A DNA stretch of 64,000 nucleotides from Adiantum capillus-veneris (GCA_014529385.2 CM043959.1:89195529-89259528); one strand, 5' to 3'. Counted from the first letter of the stretch, positions 51,047 to 61,000 are shown. The notes: generated by a model from the sequence alone, not told the origin. Numbers and translations: made by a program.

Positions 51047-51777
51047 CTATTGATCATTCCCAAAACCAATAGAAACTCCGCTGTCTCATGGGGCTGAAAA
51101 TCAACTAGAACGCACTCCACCTTTGGTGCCTTCTCAATTGGGATGTCATTCTCGTTTATCCACCGCATCCATGCCTCCAATCGGTGATTACCATCCCAAA
51201 CCACAAAGTACCTCTCGACCATGTGACTAAGCTCGGGGATTTGACGAAGCTCCTCATCCAAATCATATGACATTGCAAGATCCCTCGAAGCGCGACCATG
51301 ACGAGAAAATTGTTTGTGATCCTCCCCAAGAATCCGTTCACTAACAATAAATATTGCCATGGTTGGTTGGTAGCTTTTATTTGCAATGGAGAGTTGCAAA
51401 TCGGCCACATAGTCATCATGTGTGCGGATGGCGGGGTTTGAAAGAAGTCGACATAGAGGCAAGCATAGAAGTTTTCCATCATATGGTGCTCTATGAGAAT
51501 CCACCCAGCCCAATGAAATGTGCTTGTCGACAACGTTTCCAAACACTTTATCTCTTACATCTTTAATTGTGGTACCTGTTTCCACACGATGATTGGGTCT
51601 GGCGCTTGATTGTGTTGTTTCATCCACTCCAGTTACGATAGACACAATGCGATCTAAAGAACTGAAGGCTTGAAATTTTTTGGTATCCTATGTGCATAGC
51701 GGAGGTACTTCTTGCGATGTAGTAACATCAACCTCATCCACGACACCAGTACTTTTGGATTGATTTCTTGTTCTCAT
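51047..51777 (-). CDS. Exon 1: start and ParB/Srx-like domain
   Basis: The ATG at 51777-51775 opens a frame starting MRTRNQSKSTGVVDEVDVTT, basic then acidic. A TAG about 30 codons in interrupts it, and from 51660 it is open to the splice donor AATAG|GTAAGC at 51047. The core runs HISLGWVDSHRAPYDGKLLC, then YVADLQLSIANKSYQPTMAI, and the diagnostic VVWDGNHRLEAWMRWINEND (DGNHR at 51195-51181) followed by PKVECVLVDFQ. In ParB/sulfiredoxin-fold proteins this Gly-x-His-Arg turn binds nucleotide or catalyses. ParB-like domains fused to or paired with DNA methyltransferases are known from phages and bacteria. Confidence 0.65.
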
Positions 51778-51948
51778 GATTGCACTAGAGAATTAAAGAA
51801 GATAGATATAGGTATGATTTATGAGAAATTGTAGGTAAGAGTTTGAAAAAGATAAGTGAGCAAAAGAAAACTTGACAGAGAGAAAGAGAGAGATCTGTGC
51901 AATAGAAGAAAATAGAGATGAGGAAAGTGAAAAGAGGAAGTCAATGCT

Positions 51949-51957
51949 CTTTATAAA
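51949..51957 (-). promoter_or_regulatory. Possible TATA box of the ParB/methyltransferase gene
   Basis: The minus strand reads GCTTTATAAAGAGC about 170 bp upstream of the start codon, a plausible core promoter distance. Between it and the ATG the sequence is A/G-rich. Confidence 0.4.
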
Positions 51958-52036
51958 GCTTTCATTTTTATTTATTAATTTTAATTTTTTAATTTAATTA
52001 TTTTGTCCTTGTTTGTGTGAGAGAGAGAGGAAGGTG

Positions 52037-52440
52037 AAGGTGTGTGTGTGTGTGTGTTGGCATGTGCGTGTGTGTGTGTGTGTGTGCGCACGCACGCACG
52101 TGTGTGTCTGTATGTTGACGTGCGTGTGTGTGTGTGTGTGCGTGCACGTGTCTGTGTGTGTGTGCATATCGTGGGCGTGCGTGTGTGTCTGCACACACAC
52201 AAACGCACGTGTTGGAATTTGTGTGTGAGTGTCTGCAGCACACACACGTGTTGCACTCAAGCACGTGTGTGTGGTGTACACACACACACAGGCCAGCGTG
52301 TGTGTGTGTACACACACGCACCTGCGTGGACGCGTATGTGTGCGTATGTGTGTGTCTGTTCACACACACACACATGCTTCTTTGCAACGTGTGTGTGTGT
52401 GTGTGTGTGTGGAGACACACATGTGACAGTCCACGTGGCC
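52037..52440. repeat. Long alternating GT/CA tract
   Basis: Some 400 bp consist almost wholly of TG, CG and CA dinucleotides, with blocks of (TG)n and (CA)n in alternation (for example tgtgtgtgcgcacgcacgcacgtgtgtg near 52077-52107). Alternating purine-pyrimidine sequence with GC steps can form Z-DNA, and the TG/CA blocks can pair. Apparent reading frames here are repeat artefacts. Confidence 0.92.
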
Positions 52441-54224
52441 ACGTAGCGGCCACGCATGCCACCGCGTGTCCACGTAGACTTACCACGTGTACCTTCAGTG
52501 ATCGACGGTGATAGCCGTTTTTTGGCTCTCTGTAATTGCCATAGTGAGTTATCTCACCCTATCAAATCACTCAAACATTGTGGTTACCCTCACCCTTTCA
52601 CTGTATATAGGTGCGTGTGAGTTAGGGGACTTTTCCCATATCTCCTTACTGAAATAAAAAACCCTCAATTAGCTAGTCATTGGGCTAGTTGAGCCAAAAA
52701 ATATAAAAAATATAAAAAATATAAGTATATTATGGCCCATGCGTATGTAAATATTTCTTTGTATATAGGGCCTAAATAAAATATTTTTTCATAATTATTT
52801 TGGTATTTATTTAAATATTTCTACCTAGGTGTGTGTTATTTATGCTCTGTACATTGCCTCACCATTACCACAATTTTTCTTACCATTTTTCATACTCTTT
52901 ATTCCATATAGATATATTTTCATGTAAGCTTCTCTTATATTTGGTGTAACTCCACCCCAACAAAAATCCAAAAAAACTAGTTTCATTTATGTGAATATTT
53001 TTTCATTATTGTGTTTTTTCCCTTCCTACATCTATTTTGTTTTTTTTCTAAAAAATTAGAACACCAAAAATATTTATCTTTTTATGGTAGCCTCATAATG
53101 AGAGAGATTTCTTTTGACCCCTTTATATTTTTTCCACTTATATTATTTATATTTGACATGTACATATTTTTTAGACCCCTCAATATTTAATTTTCTTAGT
53201 TGTACTATTCACTTATATCATGATCTCAACAATATCTTCAATTATAGACCTACCAAATAAGGTCAAGGGTAGGTGGCATGCATACATGCACTACGGAGGG
53301 CTCATTCTTGGAGGTATTCAAAAGAATCCTCCAAAGAAGGACCCCACAAGGACCTTGTGCAGTGGAAAAAAACAATCGATTTTGCTGAATTTTTAAAATT
53401 CACTTGCTCTCCGAATTTGAAAAGGTGATACAGACAAAAGTTGTAGCCCGTGGGCTGAACTTTTGCCTCAAATTTTTTCATATTTTTTTGAGCTACGAGG
53501 TGTGAGCTATGATTTTATTAGTGGACCCGAGTTTTCCCATGCTATGCAGCCACACTCTCTCTTCCACTTTATCATTTTCCTCTTTCACACACACTTCTCC
53601 ACTCATCATCCCCACCTCTCTCACCACTCCTCTCTGCACCGTACTCACCTTCTCCTCAACCTTGAAGAATAAGAGAAACCATGGTGAACTCATACCTCCC
53701 ACACACAATTCCATTCCAAAATTGACCACCTAGTCTCATTTTTCCTCCTCCAAATTACCCATATCTATAAAAAAAACCACAAAATTCAGCCTCTTCTCTT
53801 AAAAGACAGCATCATGGTGGTTGATTACTCAGCTTCAATTACCTTGTCTCTCAAGGAAGGTCAAGAGTGGAGGAAAAATGTACCGTCAAAGCTAGTGGAC
53901 CATCAACAAGCGTCAAAATTGGCCTTACTCAAGACACTTAGAGCATCAACCTTGTAAGAAATCCACCTTTTCTTACCTCTTAAGAGTTTTTCTTCCTTAT
54001 TTGTATCCTACATGGATACTCCCATTGTAAATATCCAATTACATTTGTAAATTAATACTAACTCTACTAACACTAACCCACTATGAAAAGTACTATCACC
54101 TTCATTTCTCTCCCCTCTCTTTTCCCACCAGCTTCTTGATAATTCCAAGCAAAAGAAATTAGATAAATTGCTGAAAATCTAACCCAACCATGGTTAGAGG
54201 AGTAACCCTAGCCTTCAAAATTGC

Positions 54225-54232
54225 TATAAAAG
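54225..54232 (+). promoter_or_regulatory. LTR TATA box
   Basis: TATAAAAG followed by GAGGGTGTAG. The same sequence is in the 3' LTR at 63860-63867. It is the best candidate for the element promoter. Confidence 0.65.
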
Positions 54233-54894
54233 GAGGGTGTAGCTAGCACAAAAAAGGGGGGGAGAAGAAAGAGCACTATGCTATAGCTTGAGAAGCCAAG
54301 CTCAACCTCTTGAGAAGGAGGTCTTGAGTGGAATCTCATTGACATTAGGCATATGTATGTGTTGTATTAGGGGTGATTAGCAAGGGAACTCTATGCCATT
54401 GTAAGAGAGGGTGATCATTAAATTGAGAGTAGGAAATCTATCATTTCTCCTACTAGTGTAAGCCCAACATTTGCTGAATCAAGGAGGGTGAATTTGGACT
54501 AAGCATAGATACCTTGTCTCCCTTCCAACGTGAAGTCATGGACAATAATGATGTGTAAGTGTCTTGGGTTTTATTTAAGTTCTTGATAGCTTGTCTCCGG
54601 GTATTGTTATCAATTTAGCCATAAATCCCACATGCTGTAAGAGGGCGACAGGGTGGAGAGGACTCCCCTGGCCTTAAGATAGTGATTGGGGTGGCTTTTT
54701 TCTTGTGATGTGTTGTGGTGTAATTTACTCAGGCTATGTTGAACAAATACTAATCTCACTTTGATTGGTCATGACAGATTTGTAAGAAGGCATTAGTGCA
54801 ACAAGCACCCCTTTCCCCTTCTCTCTCTCTTTCTTACATATATATATTTATGTTTGCTTGATCATTAACGATACACTTCAAAGCAGCCCGAGCA

Positions 54895-54897
<3 letters not shown>

Positions 54898-54949
<52 letters not shown>
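54898..54949. repeat. (CT)n microsatellite in the 5' LTR
   Basis: About 25 CT dinucleotides, downstream of the TATA box and therefore probably in the transcribed part of the LTR. Confidence 0.95.
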
Positions 54950-54952
<3 letters not shown>

Positions 54953-55215
54953 TTTTAGTGTGTGAGAGTGTTTCATTGGTGTTAGGGTTAGTGTAAATTC
55001 CTTGCTTTTTTGTGGGTTGCTCTAACGATTCTCCTCTTTTGCGTCCTAGTTCGCTCTTAAACTAGGTGGTGCCCCTTGTGTAGTTGGGATTTGGCTGTGG
55101 GTTTGTTGTTTTTGGTTTGTGTTGTGTTGTGCCCCAGCCCCATTGAGCAGCACGGGAGCCTTGAAGGGTGTCTAGAGGTTGCTCTTCTTGTTGCCCGCCC
55201 CGGACCGCTTCAAAT

Positions 55216-55233
55216 TGGTGCCCCCACTGAGGA
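55216..55233 (+). other. Candidate primer-binding site
   Basis: TTGGTGCCCCCACTGAGG follows the proposed LTR end by three bases and contains the TGG expected opposite a tRNA CCA end. I cannot assign the tRNA with confidence. Confidence 0.4.
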
Positions 55234-55291
55234 AAACAACTCGTGTATGTTTTTGTGTAGGATCAACTTTTAGCATAGTCAAGTAGTTTGC

Positions 55292-55504
55292 ATGAATCAT
55301 GAGAGTTTGTATGATCCTTTCATTCCCATTGCAAGGCAAAAGATACACATAATTGTTAGTACTAAGTTGCAATTTCAACGGGTAATTCGTAGGATTTTAG
55401 GTCCTCTTAGGTTGGCCGAGATAAGCACTTCGGTAAATCCTTTTATTTTGCCTCTCATTAGGTACGATATTAGCTTGGAGGTCTATATTTTTGTGTTATT
55501 TTAA
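55292..55504 (+). CDS. Small leader ORF 1a (70 aa), first of a duplicated pair
   Basis: Starts at ATG 55292 (MNHESLYDPF). Its C-terminal half, RRILGPLRLAEISTSVNPFI then LPLIRYDISLEVYIFVLF, is closely similar to the frame ending at 55744. Function unknown. It lies just after the primer site, in the 5' leader. Confidence 0.5.
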   Translation: MNHESLYDPFIPIARQKIHIIVSTKLQFQRVIRRILGPLRLAEISTSVNPFILPLIRYDISLEVYIFVLF

Positions 55505-55624
55505 GGATTAGGACATGCATAGGCCATGGATAATGGCCCATGAATAGAAGTTTTTCCCTTTCATTTTACTCCACACATTAGAATAAACGTTGCAATTAGT
55601 AGAAAGATCCATTTTCAACAACGA

Positions 55625-55744
55625 ATGGTGTTCATGTTTGGTGCCCAAAGAGTAGGAGAAATTCTTGCATCACCAAACCCTGTCATTCTACCTCTCATCA
55701 ACTACCACACTTCTTTTGATGTACATGTGTTCATTTTATTTTAA
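55625..55744 (+). CDS. Small leader ORF 1b (39 aa from ATG), second of the pair
   Basis: MVFMFGAQRVGEILASPNPV then ILPLINYHTSFDVHVFILF aligns residue by residue with ORF 1a, including the shared ILPLI and the ILF/VLF ending. The similar frame extends upstream without ATG to about 55546 (IRINVAISRKIHFQQ). The short size and the shared stop position show a tandem duplication in the leader. Confidence 0.45.
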   Translation: MVFMFGAQRVGEILASPNPVILPLINYHTSFDVHVFILF

Positions 55745-55835
55745 AATGAAGTGCATCCCGGCAAAATAGTGTGTATGTTTGTTTTTTCTTTGTCCAAGTT
55801 GTTACAAGAAACAAAAAACGATCATTTGTTCTAAC

Positions 55836-56324
55836 ATGGAATGTGTGTGCAGTGAAAGTTCAATCCTTAGAGATCTAGCTCTATTACCAATTGAGTTGCA
55901 GGAGCAAGTAGTAAGGCGTCTCCCTCATAACAAGAGGGTGGTGAAGTTAAGACGAAAGGTCCTACGCGTGGATTCCATTTTCCTCTTGTTGTTGGGCACT
56001 AAGGAAGACCGCGCATTCATCCAACTAGTGTGTGCCCTAAGATTGGTAAATAGAGTGAAATTTGGCGTTTGGCGAGTGCATTTCACCATTGAGGAAGACT
56101 CTTCAGGAAACTTGCGGCCAGAGTTCATGCTTCATAGACTCACATTTGGTGAATTTTTCCCTCATTTGCGTCTTATTAATAGTCTTCCTTTCACTTTCAA
56201 CAAAGGAGATAGGGAGCTATTCAGAGCTTGCCTGAATAAAGAGAGCATAGAGAAGATTGCAAATTTGTATAAATTCTCATCCTTCTCTACTTTCTATGAA
56301 ACTTTGTTCATAGAGACATTGTAA
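55836..56324 (+). CDS. Leader ORF 2a (162 aa), unknown, F-box-like N-terminus
   Basis: From ATG 55836 the frame reads MECVCSESSILRDLALLPIE, LQEQVVRRLPHNKRVVKLRR and so on to LFIETL. It is paralogous to 56347-56829: both have ...EQVVRRLPH / YEIVRRLPH, FIQLVCALRLVNRVKFGVW / FIQTACALGIVEQVQFITW and LINSLPF. The LPxELxxxVxRRLP pattern resembles an F-box start, but the rest of the box is not convincing. An ORF upstream of gag is typical of Ogre elements. Function unknown. Confidence 0.6.
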   Translation: MECVCSESSILRDLALLPIELQEQVVRRLPHNKRVVKLRRKVLRVDSIFLLLLGTKEDRAFIQLVCALRLVNRVKFGVWRVHFTIEEDSSGNLRPEFMLHRLTFGEFFPHLRLINSLPFTFNKGDRELFRACLNKESIEKIANLYKFSSFSTFYETLFIETL

Positions 56325-56346
56325 ATCTCTTTATGCTTTTGAATGA

Positions 56347-56829
56347 TTTAACCATAATCCTAAGGAGTTTTTGTCCAGGAATTTTGTAGCACAAGTGGAG
56401 TCTTTAAATCTTGCAAACTTGATTGGACTTGATCAGGATGTTCTTTATGAAATTGTGAGAAGGTTGCCTCACTCCGAGTGTGTGGAACTCGAAGGAAAGG
56501 AGCTCCTAGTCAATTGCTACTTTCTCATGGCCTTCGACGAGCATGAAGATCTAGTTTTTATACAAACCGCTTGTGCGTTGGGAATTGTAGAGCAAGTGCA
56601 ATTTATCACTTGGGACGTGGTTGCTCTTTTGGATCCAGAAAATGAAGTTCTAGAGATTTCTGTTTATCGCCTTAGCTTTGAAGAATTTCAACCCTTCTTA
56701 GAGCTCATCAATAGTCTACCTTTTTGTTTTGATCAAACAAATCGAGACCTCATTGAAGCTTGGATAGCTGAAGAAGAAAACCTAGAGTGGTATTTTCTTA
56801 CTTCTTCATTTGAAGGCGAGTGGTTCTAA
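56347..56829 (+). CDS. Leader ORF 2b (about 160 aa, no upstream ATG), paralogue of 2a
   Basis: An open frame after TGA at 56344, without an ATG in its first 100 codons, encodes LANLIGLDQDVLYEIVRRLP, HSECVELEGKELLVNCYFLM, LGIVEQVQFITWDVVALLDP, RLSFEEFQPFLELINSLPF and FEGEWF. It aligns with ORF 2a over about 125 residues. It is in a different frame from 2a, so it would need splicing, frameshifting, a non-AUG start or an unseen exon. The region is protein-like and free of stops, suggesting selection or youth. Confidence 0.55.
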   Translation, partial: FNHNPKEFLSRNFVAQVESLNLANLIGLDQDVLYEIVRRLPHSECVELEGKELLVNCYFLMAFDEHEDLVFIQTACALGIVEQVQFITWDVVALLDPENEVLEISVYRLSFEEFQPFLELINSLPFCFDQTNRDLIEAWIAEEENLEWYFLTSSFEGEWF

Positions 56830-56878
56830 ATCTCTATTGTATCCCTTATTGTAACTCGTGTTGTAATCTTTCATAATA

Positions 56879-58012
56879 ATGGAGAGCCAACGCCAAATGT
56901 CTGGATATCCTCTTTTCTTTGGAGAGCCTGGAGAGGATGCAGAATTATTTTTAGCAAATTTCAAGATGTCTTGCCGTATCAAGAGGATAGTAACCGATCA
57001 AGAATGTGTAGAAATGTTTGAGGTGGTCCTTAGGAAAAATACTAGTACTTGGTTTGACTCTTTGCATGAGGAAGTTAAGGGGAATTACACAGAAGTTTTG
57101 AATCGTTTTAAGAGATACTTCTTTGATCCCCAAAACACTCAAAAACTATGGCAAGACATTGTTTCTCATAAGCAAAAAGACTTAGATGACTACTACTTGT
57201 ACAAGCAAGAGTTTCTACGTCTTTGGGCTCTATGGATACGAAATGTTGCTAACCCTGGTGATGGTGCAGAATTTTTAAAGAAGGAGAGGTTCATAGCCGG
57301 ACTCTTTCCTGACCTTAAGGTAAAAGTTGAGGCGGGTGCACCTGCTACTTTTGATGCAACTGAAACTAGGGCTGCTGAGAAGTATAGGAAACTCAAGTGC
57401 TTAAGGGGAGAGGTTCCAATAGAAGGTCTTAGACCCAAAGGTAAGTCACAAGCATCAACATCTAGGGAGCTTCCTGAGGTAACGGCTGAAGTGATTGAGA
57501 AGTTAAATGAATCTTTAAGCAGCCTGTCAATTCACCTTGCACAAGCTGTAGGTCCAAAGGGACAAGCAAAGAAGTCAGAAGAGAGAGAGCCACGAACTAG
57601 AAGAGTCTTGCAATGTTGGAATTGCAGAGAGTCTGGACATGGGATGTATAACTGTCCTTGGCCCCGTGGAGAGCCAGGGAGACCTAACTTGAATTACCAT
57701 GTGATGAATGCAGGAGAAGGAGCTGGTCAACAACCAAGGCTTCTACAAAGGCCAAATGGACCAAGACCACCTCCACAAGGGGTAGAAGGAGTTCCACCTT
57801 TGCCAGATCCAAATGTGCATGTGGTAGAGGTGACAAATTCAAATGAGGTTGACATGGAAGCCAATGGCATTAAGCGTGGCCGAGGAAAAGGTAAAGAGAA
57901 AGAAGGAGTCACATCACAGAGTGACCATGGACAAGGCAAGAAGGAAAAGGAAACCAAGGAAACTTCCCTCTTGGACATGGTATGGCTCTGTACAACTTGT
58001 TGGAAGACATGA
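56879..58012 (+). CDS. gag: Gag of the Tat/Ogre-like element
   Basis: 377 codons from ATG 56879 (MESQRQMSGYPLFFGEPGED). The core has the retrotransposon gag pattern: AELFLANFKMSCRIKRI, VVLRKNTSTWFDSLHEEVKG, VLNRFKRYFFDPQ, DDYYLYKQEFLRLWAL and FLKKERFIAGLFPDLKVKVE. CWNCRESGHGMYNC (near residues 245-258) is a C-X2-C-X4-H-X4-C zinc knuckle. A basic, Gly/Pro-rich tail follows. It overlaps pol by 31 bases in the -1 frame (57982-58012). Confidence 0.92.
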   Translation: MESQRQMSGYPLFFGEPGEDAELFLANFKMSCRIKRIVTDQECVEMFEVVLRKNTSTWFDSLHEEVKGNYTEVLNRFKRYFFDPQNTQKLWQDIVSHKQKDLDDYYLYKQEFLRLWALWIRNVANPGDGAEFLKKERFIAGLFPDLKVKVEAGAPATFDATETRAAEKYRKLKCLRGEVPIEGLRPKGKSQASTSRELPEVTAEVIEKLNESLSSLSIHLAQAVGPKGQAKKSEEREPRTRRVLQCWNCRESGHGMYNCPWPRGEPGRPNLNYHVMNAGEGAGQQPRLLQRPNGPRPPPQGVEGVPPLPDPNVHVVEVTNSNEVDMEANGIKRGRGKGKEKEGVTSQSDHGQGKKEKETKETSLLDMVWLCTTCWKT

Positions 58013-61000
58013 GAGGTAAGGGTCCTGATATTTCATGGCCTCAATTTCTTGCATTATGTCCACAAGTTAGGAGGGATTTAACAAGGGCAGTTAGCACTAG
58101 GAGAAAGGTAAAAGAGAGTGTGCCTGTTGTAAAAATTGCACAAGCTGAAATGAATGAGGACATTACACCGGTGCTAGACTGTTACATCAAAGGAAGATTG
58201 GTTAGGAAAGGTCTAGTGGATGGGGGTGCACAAATTTGCATCAAGACAGAGGGACTCATGCAAAGACTAGGCATGCACATCCATGAGACACCTGAAATCA
58301 AAGTCAAGATGGCAAACAATAGCAAGGCTAGGTGTGTAGGCATTTGTAAAAATGTCTTTGTAGAGGCCTTTGGCATTAAGAAAGCGGTGGATTTTTATGT
58401 TATGTCGACCAAGGGAAGTGGTTATCCATTTATCCTAGGAAGACCATGGCTAATGAAAATGCGAGCTTTGCAAGATTGGGAGAGTGGGAAATTAATTTGC
58501 AGGAATGACAATCATAAGAAGGTTGTCTTTGACATGAAGGAGAAACGCCAAGAGGAGCTCCATGAAGAATCATCTCAAAGTGAGACGGAAGAAGGTTGGA
58601 CCGATAGCCCTTCAGAAGAAGAAAGTAGCGGCAGCATTACTGAAGAGGAGTCTTCCATCGAAGTCATGGGGGTAAGGTTTAAGCCAAGCAACCAAGAGAA
58701 CTCTTGTCAAGGCTTGGAGGAGGTAGGTCCTCAAGAGAACGAAGGTGTTCAAGATGAAGGGATGCTGGAAGGTATGCTATCAACAACACTTACAAAGGAT
58801 GAAAGAGAGGAGTTCAAATGTGTGCTAAGGAAGTTTCCTAGGCTTTCTGCTAAAGACTACACCGACGTGCGTGGGGTAGATGTTGTTCAACACAAGATTG
58901 AGTTAAAGCCTAAGGCCACACCTAAAGCTCAGAAGCTACGAAGGCTAGGAGTTATAAAGGAGCAGGCTCTACTCAAGGAGGTAAGAAAGCTTCTAGCAGC
59001 AGGTTTCATTTATCCAATGGAGAATTCAGAGTGGGTCTCTCCTGTTGTTGTCACTCCTAAGAAAAATGGCAAGTGGAGGGTGTGTGTGGATTACCGTCCC
59101 CTCAATGAGGCAACAAAAAGAGATCACTTTCCCCTCCCATTCCAGGATGAGATACTAAATGAGGTAGCTGGTCATGAGAAGTACACTGTGTGCGATGGTT
59201 ACTCAGGTTACTTTCAAATAGGGATTGCATTGGAGGATCAATTGAAAACAACCTTTATCACTCCTTGGGGTTGTTATGCTTTTAGAGTCATGCCATTTGG
59301 TCTGACAAATGCTCCTGCAACATTCCAACATTTCATGAATATGGTGTTTCAAGCATTCTTTGGAAAGTCAATTAGGGTGTTCATTGATGATTTCTGTATT
59401 TATAGCTCAAAATCATTGCATCTACAAAGGGTAGAAGAAGGTTTAAAGAAGCTCTACGACATGGGAGGTCAACTCAACCCCGACAAGTGCCATATAGGTG
59501 AGGATGAAGTAATCTTCCTTGGTCATAAAGTTTCTTACAAAGGCATTGAAGTGGATCCTTCAAAGGCAAAGGCTCTTATTGAGCTACCATCACCCAAGAG
59601 TCTTAAGGAGGTCATCTCATTCATTCAAAAGGTGAAGTATATGTCACGCTTCATTCACTTAGCCTCGGAGTTACTGCACCCTTTGCAAAAGTTGACACAA
59701 CAAGTAGAATTTGCATGGTCTGATGAGCTTGAAGAGTACTTTTGTAACATTAAAGCCATTTTGTCAGAGCTACCAACACTCATGCCTCCTTGTTGGGAGT
59801 ACACATTCTTTGTTAGCTCTAGTGTTGGGAAAGAAACAATTGGTGCAGTTTTGCTACAACAAGATCCCTATAGTACCAGGATGTGGCCCATCTACTTTGC
59901 TAGTAGGGTCATGAATGCTTTAGAGAGAGGCTACACGGAGGCAGAACTCATGATGCTTTCTCTCATGTTTGCGATAAGGAAGTTTAGATCCTACTTGCTC
60001 CCAGAACCTTTTGTAATCCTCACCGCAGAGAATTTGTTCCCTTGGGTGTCATCTCAAATGAATCTTAGTACTAGGATCCCAAAGTGGATTATGGAGTTGC
60101 AAGAGTTTCAATACTCTTTCAAGGTAGAAGATAGTGTGCGTGCACAATTGGCAGGGATTCTCACTTATAGGGTGCATGAAAAGGAGATTAAGGTGCCTGA
60201 AGTAAAGACCCTACCATTGCCACCACCAAAAAGTATTCCTAATGCTTTTACCTTGTTCTTTGATGGAGCTTTTCGTCGAGCCATAGGAAAAGCAGGGGGA
60301 GGGCTAGTGTTGCTCAACCCAAGTGGAGAGGTGGTCATGAAAGAGAAGTTCAATCTACCAAGTTCAGCTAGCAACAATGAATCAGAATATGAAACACTAA
60401 TTCATGGTTTAAAAATATGCATTGGCAATGGTATACAACGTCTCATGGTAAAAGGGGATGTACTTCTCATTGTGAAGCAGATTTTAGGCATTTGGGCATG
60501 CAAAAATGAAAGACTAAGGGCCAAAGTTCATACCATCTGTAGGCTATTTAATCAATTTGAGGAGGTGCAATTATATCATATTCCTAGGAAACAAAATAAA
60601 GATGCTGATTTACTTGCACAACAAGCCATTGCATGTGTAAAGAAAGAAGTGCAGGTCATCATGGTGGCGGCTGCTGTGAAGCAACCGAGGTACCAGGGAT
60701 TGGAGTCATTGGCTCCCATCATTGGCTACATTTTGGAGGGTGAGTTTCCACCAGACTTCACAAAAGCTCAGAAGAGGAGACTCATGAAGAAGGCAAGCAT
60801 GTATCTCTTCCTAGAAGGCTCCCTCTATCAAAGAGGGAAGGATAAAGTGTGCAGAAGAGTACCAAATATCGCGAAAATTCCAGCCATTCTAAAAGGTTTG
60901 CATGAAGAGGCATGTGGTGGTCATTTTTCCCAAGAATTAACTGTGAAGAAGATTTTGCTTGCGGGGTATGTTTGGCCAAGTCTGCATGTGGATGTCCAAC

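Larger units (their letters stand above)
47472..51777 (-). pseudogene. ParB-like domain plus DNA methyltransferase gene, about 11 exons, with stops
   Basis: Minus strand. Exons placed by open frame, phase and GT-AG signals: 51777-51047, 50970-50766, 50676-50387, 50296-50174, 50102-49860, 49769-49570, 49491-49107, 49059-48943, 48897-48509, 48427-48201 and 48117-47472, about 1185 codons. The first exon has DGNHR in a ParB/sulfiredoxin-like setting (near residue 195). The last exons carry a DNA methyltransferase SAM motif (GDAVLDFFVGVWT) and the following HCISCEKD. Three in-frame TAGs (exons 1, 7, 11), a TAA at the end of exon 5 and a frame change in exon 9 suggest a recent pseudogene. DNA N6-adenine or N4-cytosine methylation is the family activity. 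No transposase is seen nearby, and the source could be host, virus or element. Confidence 0.72.
52509..55212 (+). repeat. 5' LTR of the Tat/Ogre-like element (about 2.7 kb)
   Basis: Start set by comparison with 62144. The end is placed at GACCGCTTCA, directly before the candidate primer site; this end cannot be checked against the 3' LTR, which leaves the window at 64000. It contains the TATA box at 54225, a (CT)n at 54898-54949 and no gene. Open stretches at 53463-53733 recur in the 3' LTR. Confidence 0.75.

Noticed and set aside
51981-52511. Open frames of 65-160 codons rich in His-Thr or Cys-Val
   Set aside because: They are translations of the GT/CA tract, present in many frames at once.
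53463-53733. Possible small gene with a near-identical second copy at 63128-63368
   Set aside because: Both copies lie at the same place in the two LTRs of one element; the similarity is LTR identity, and the frames have no protein-like features.
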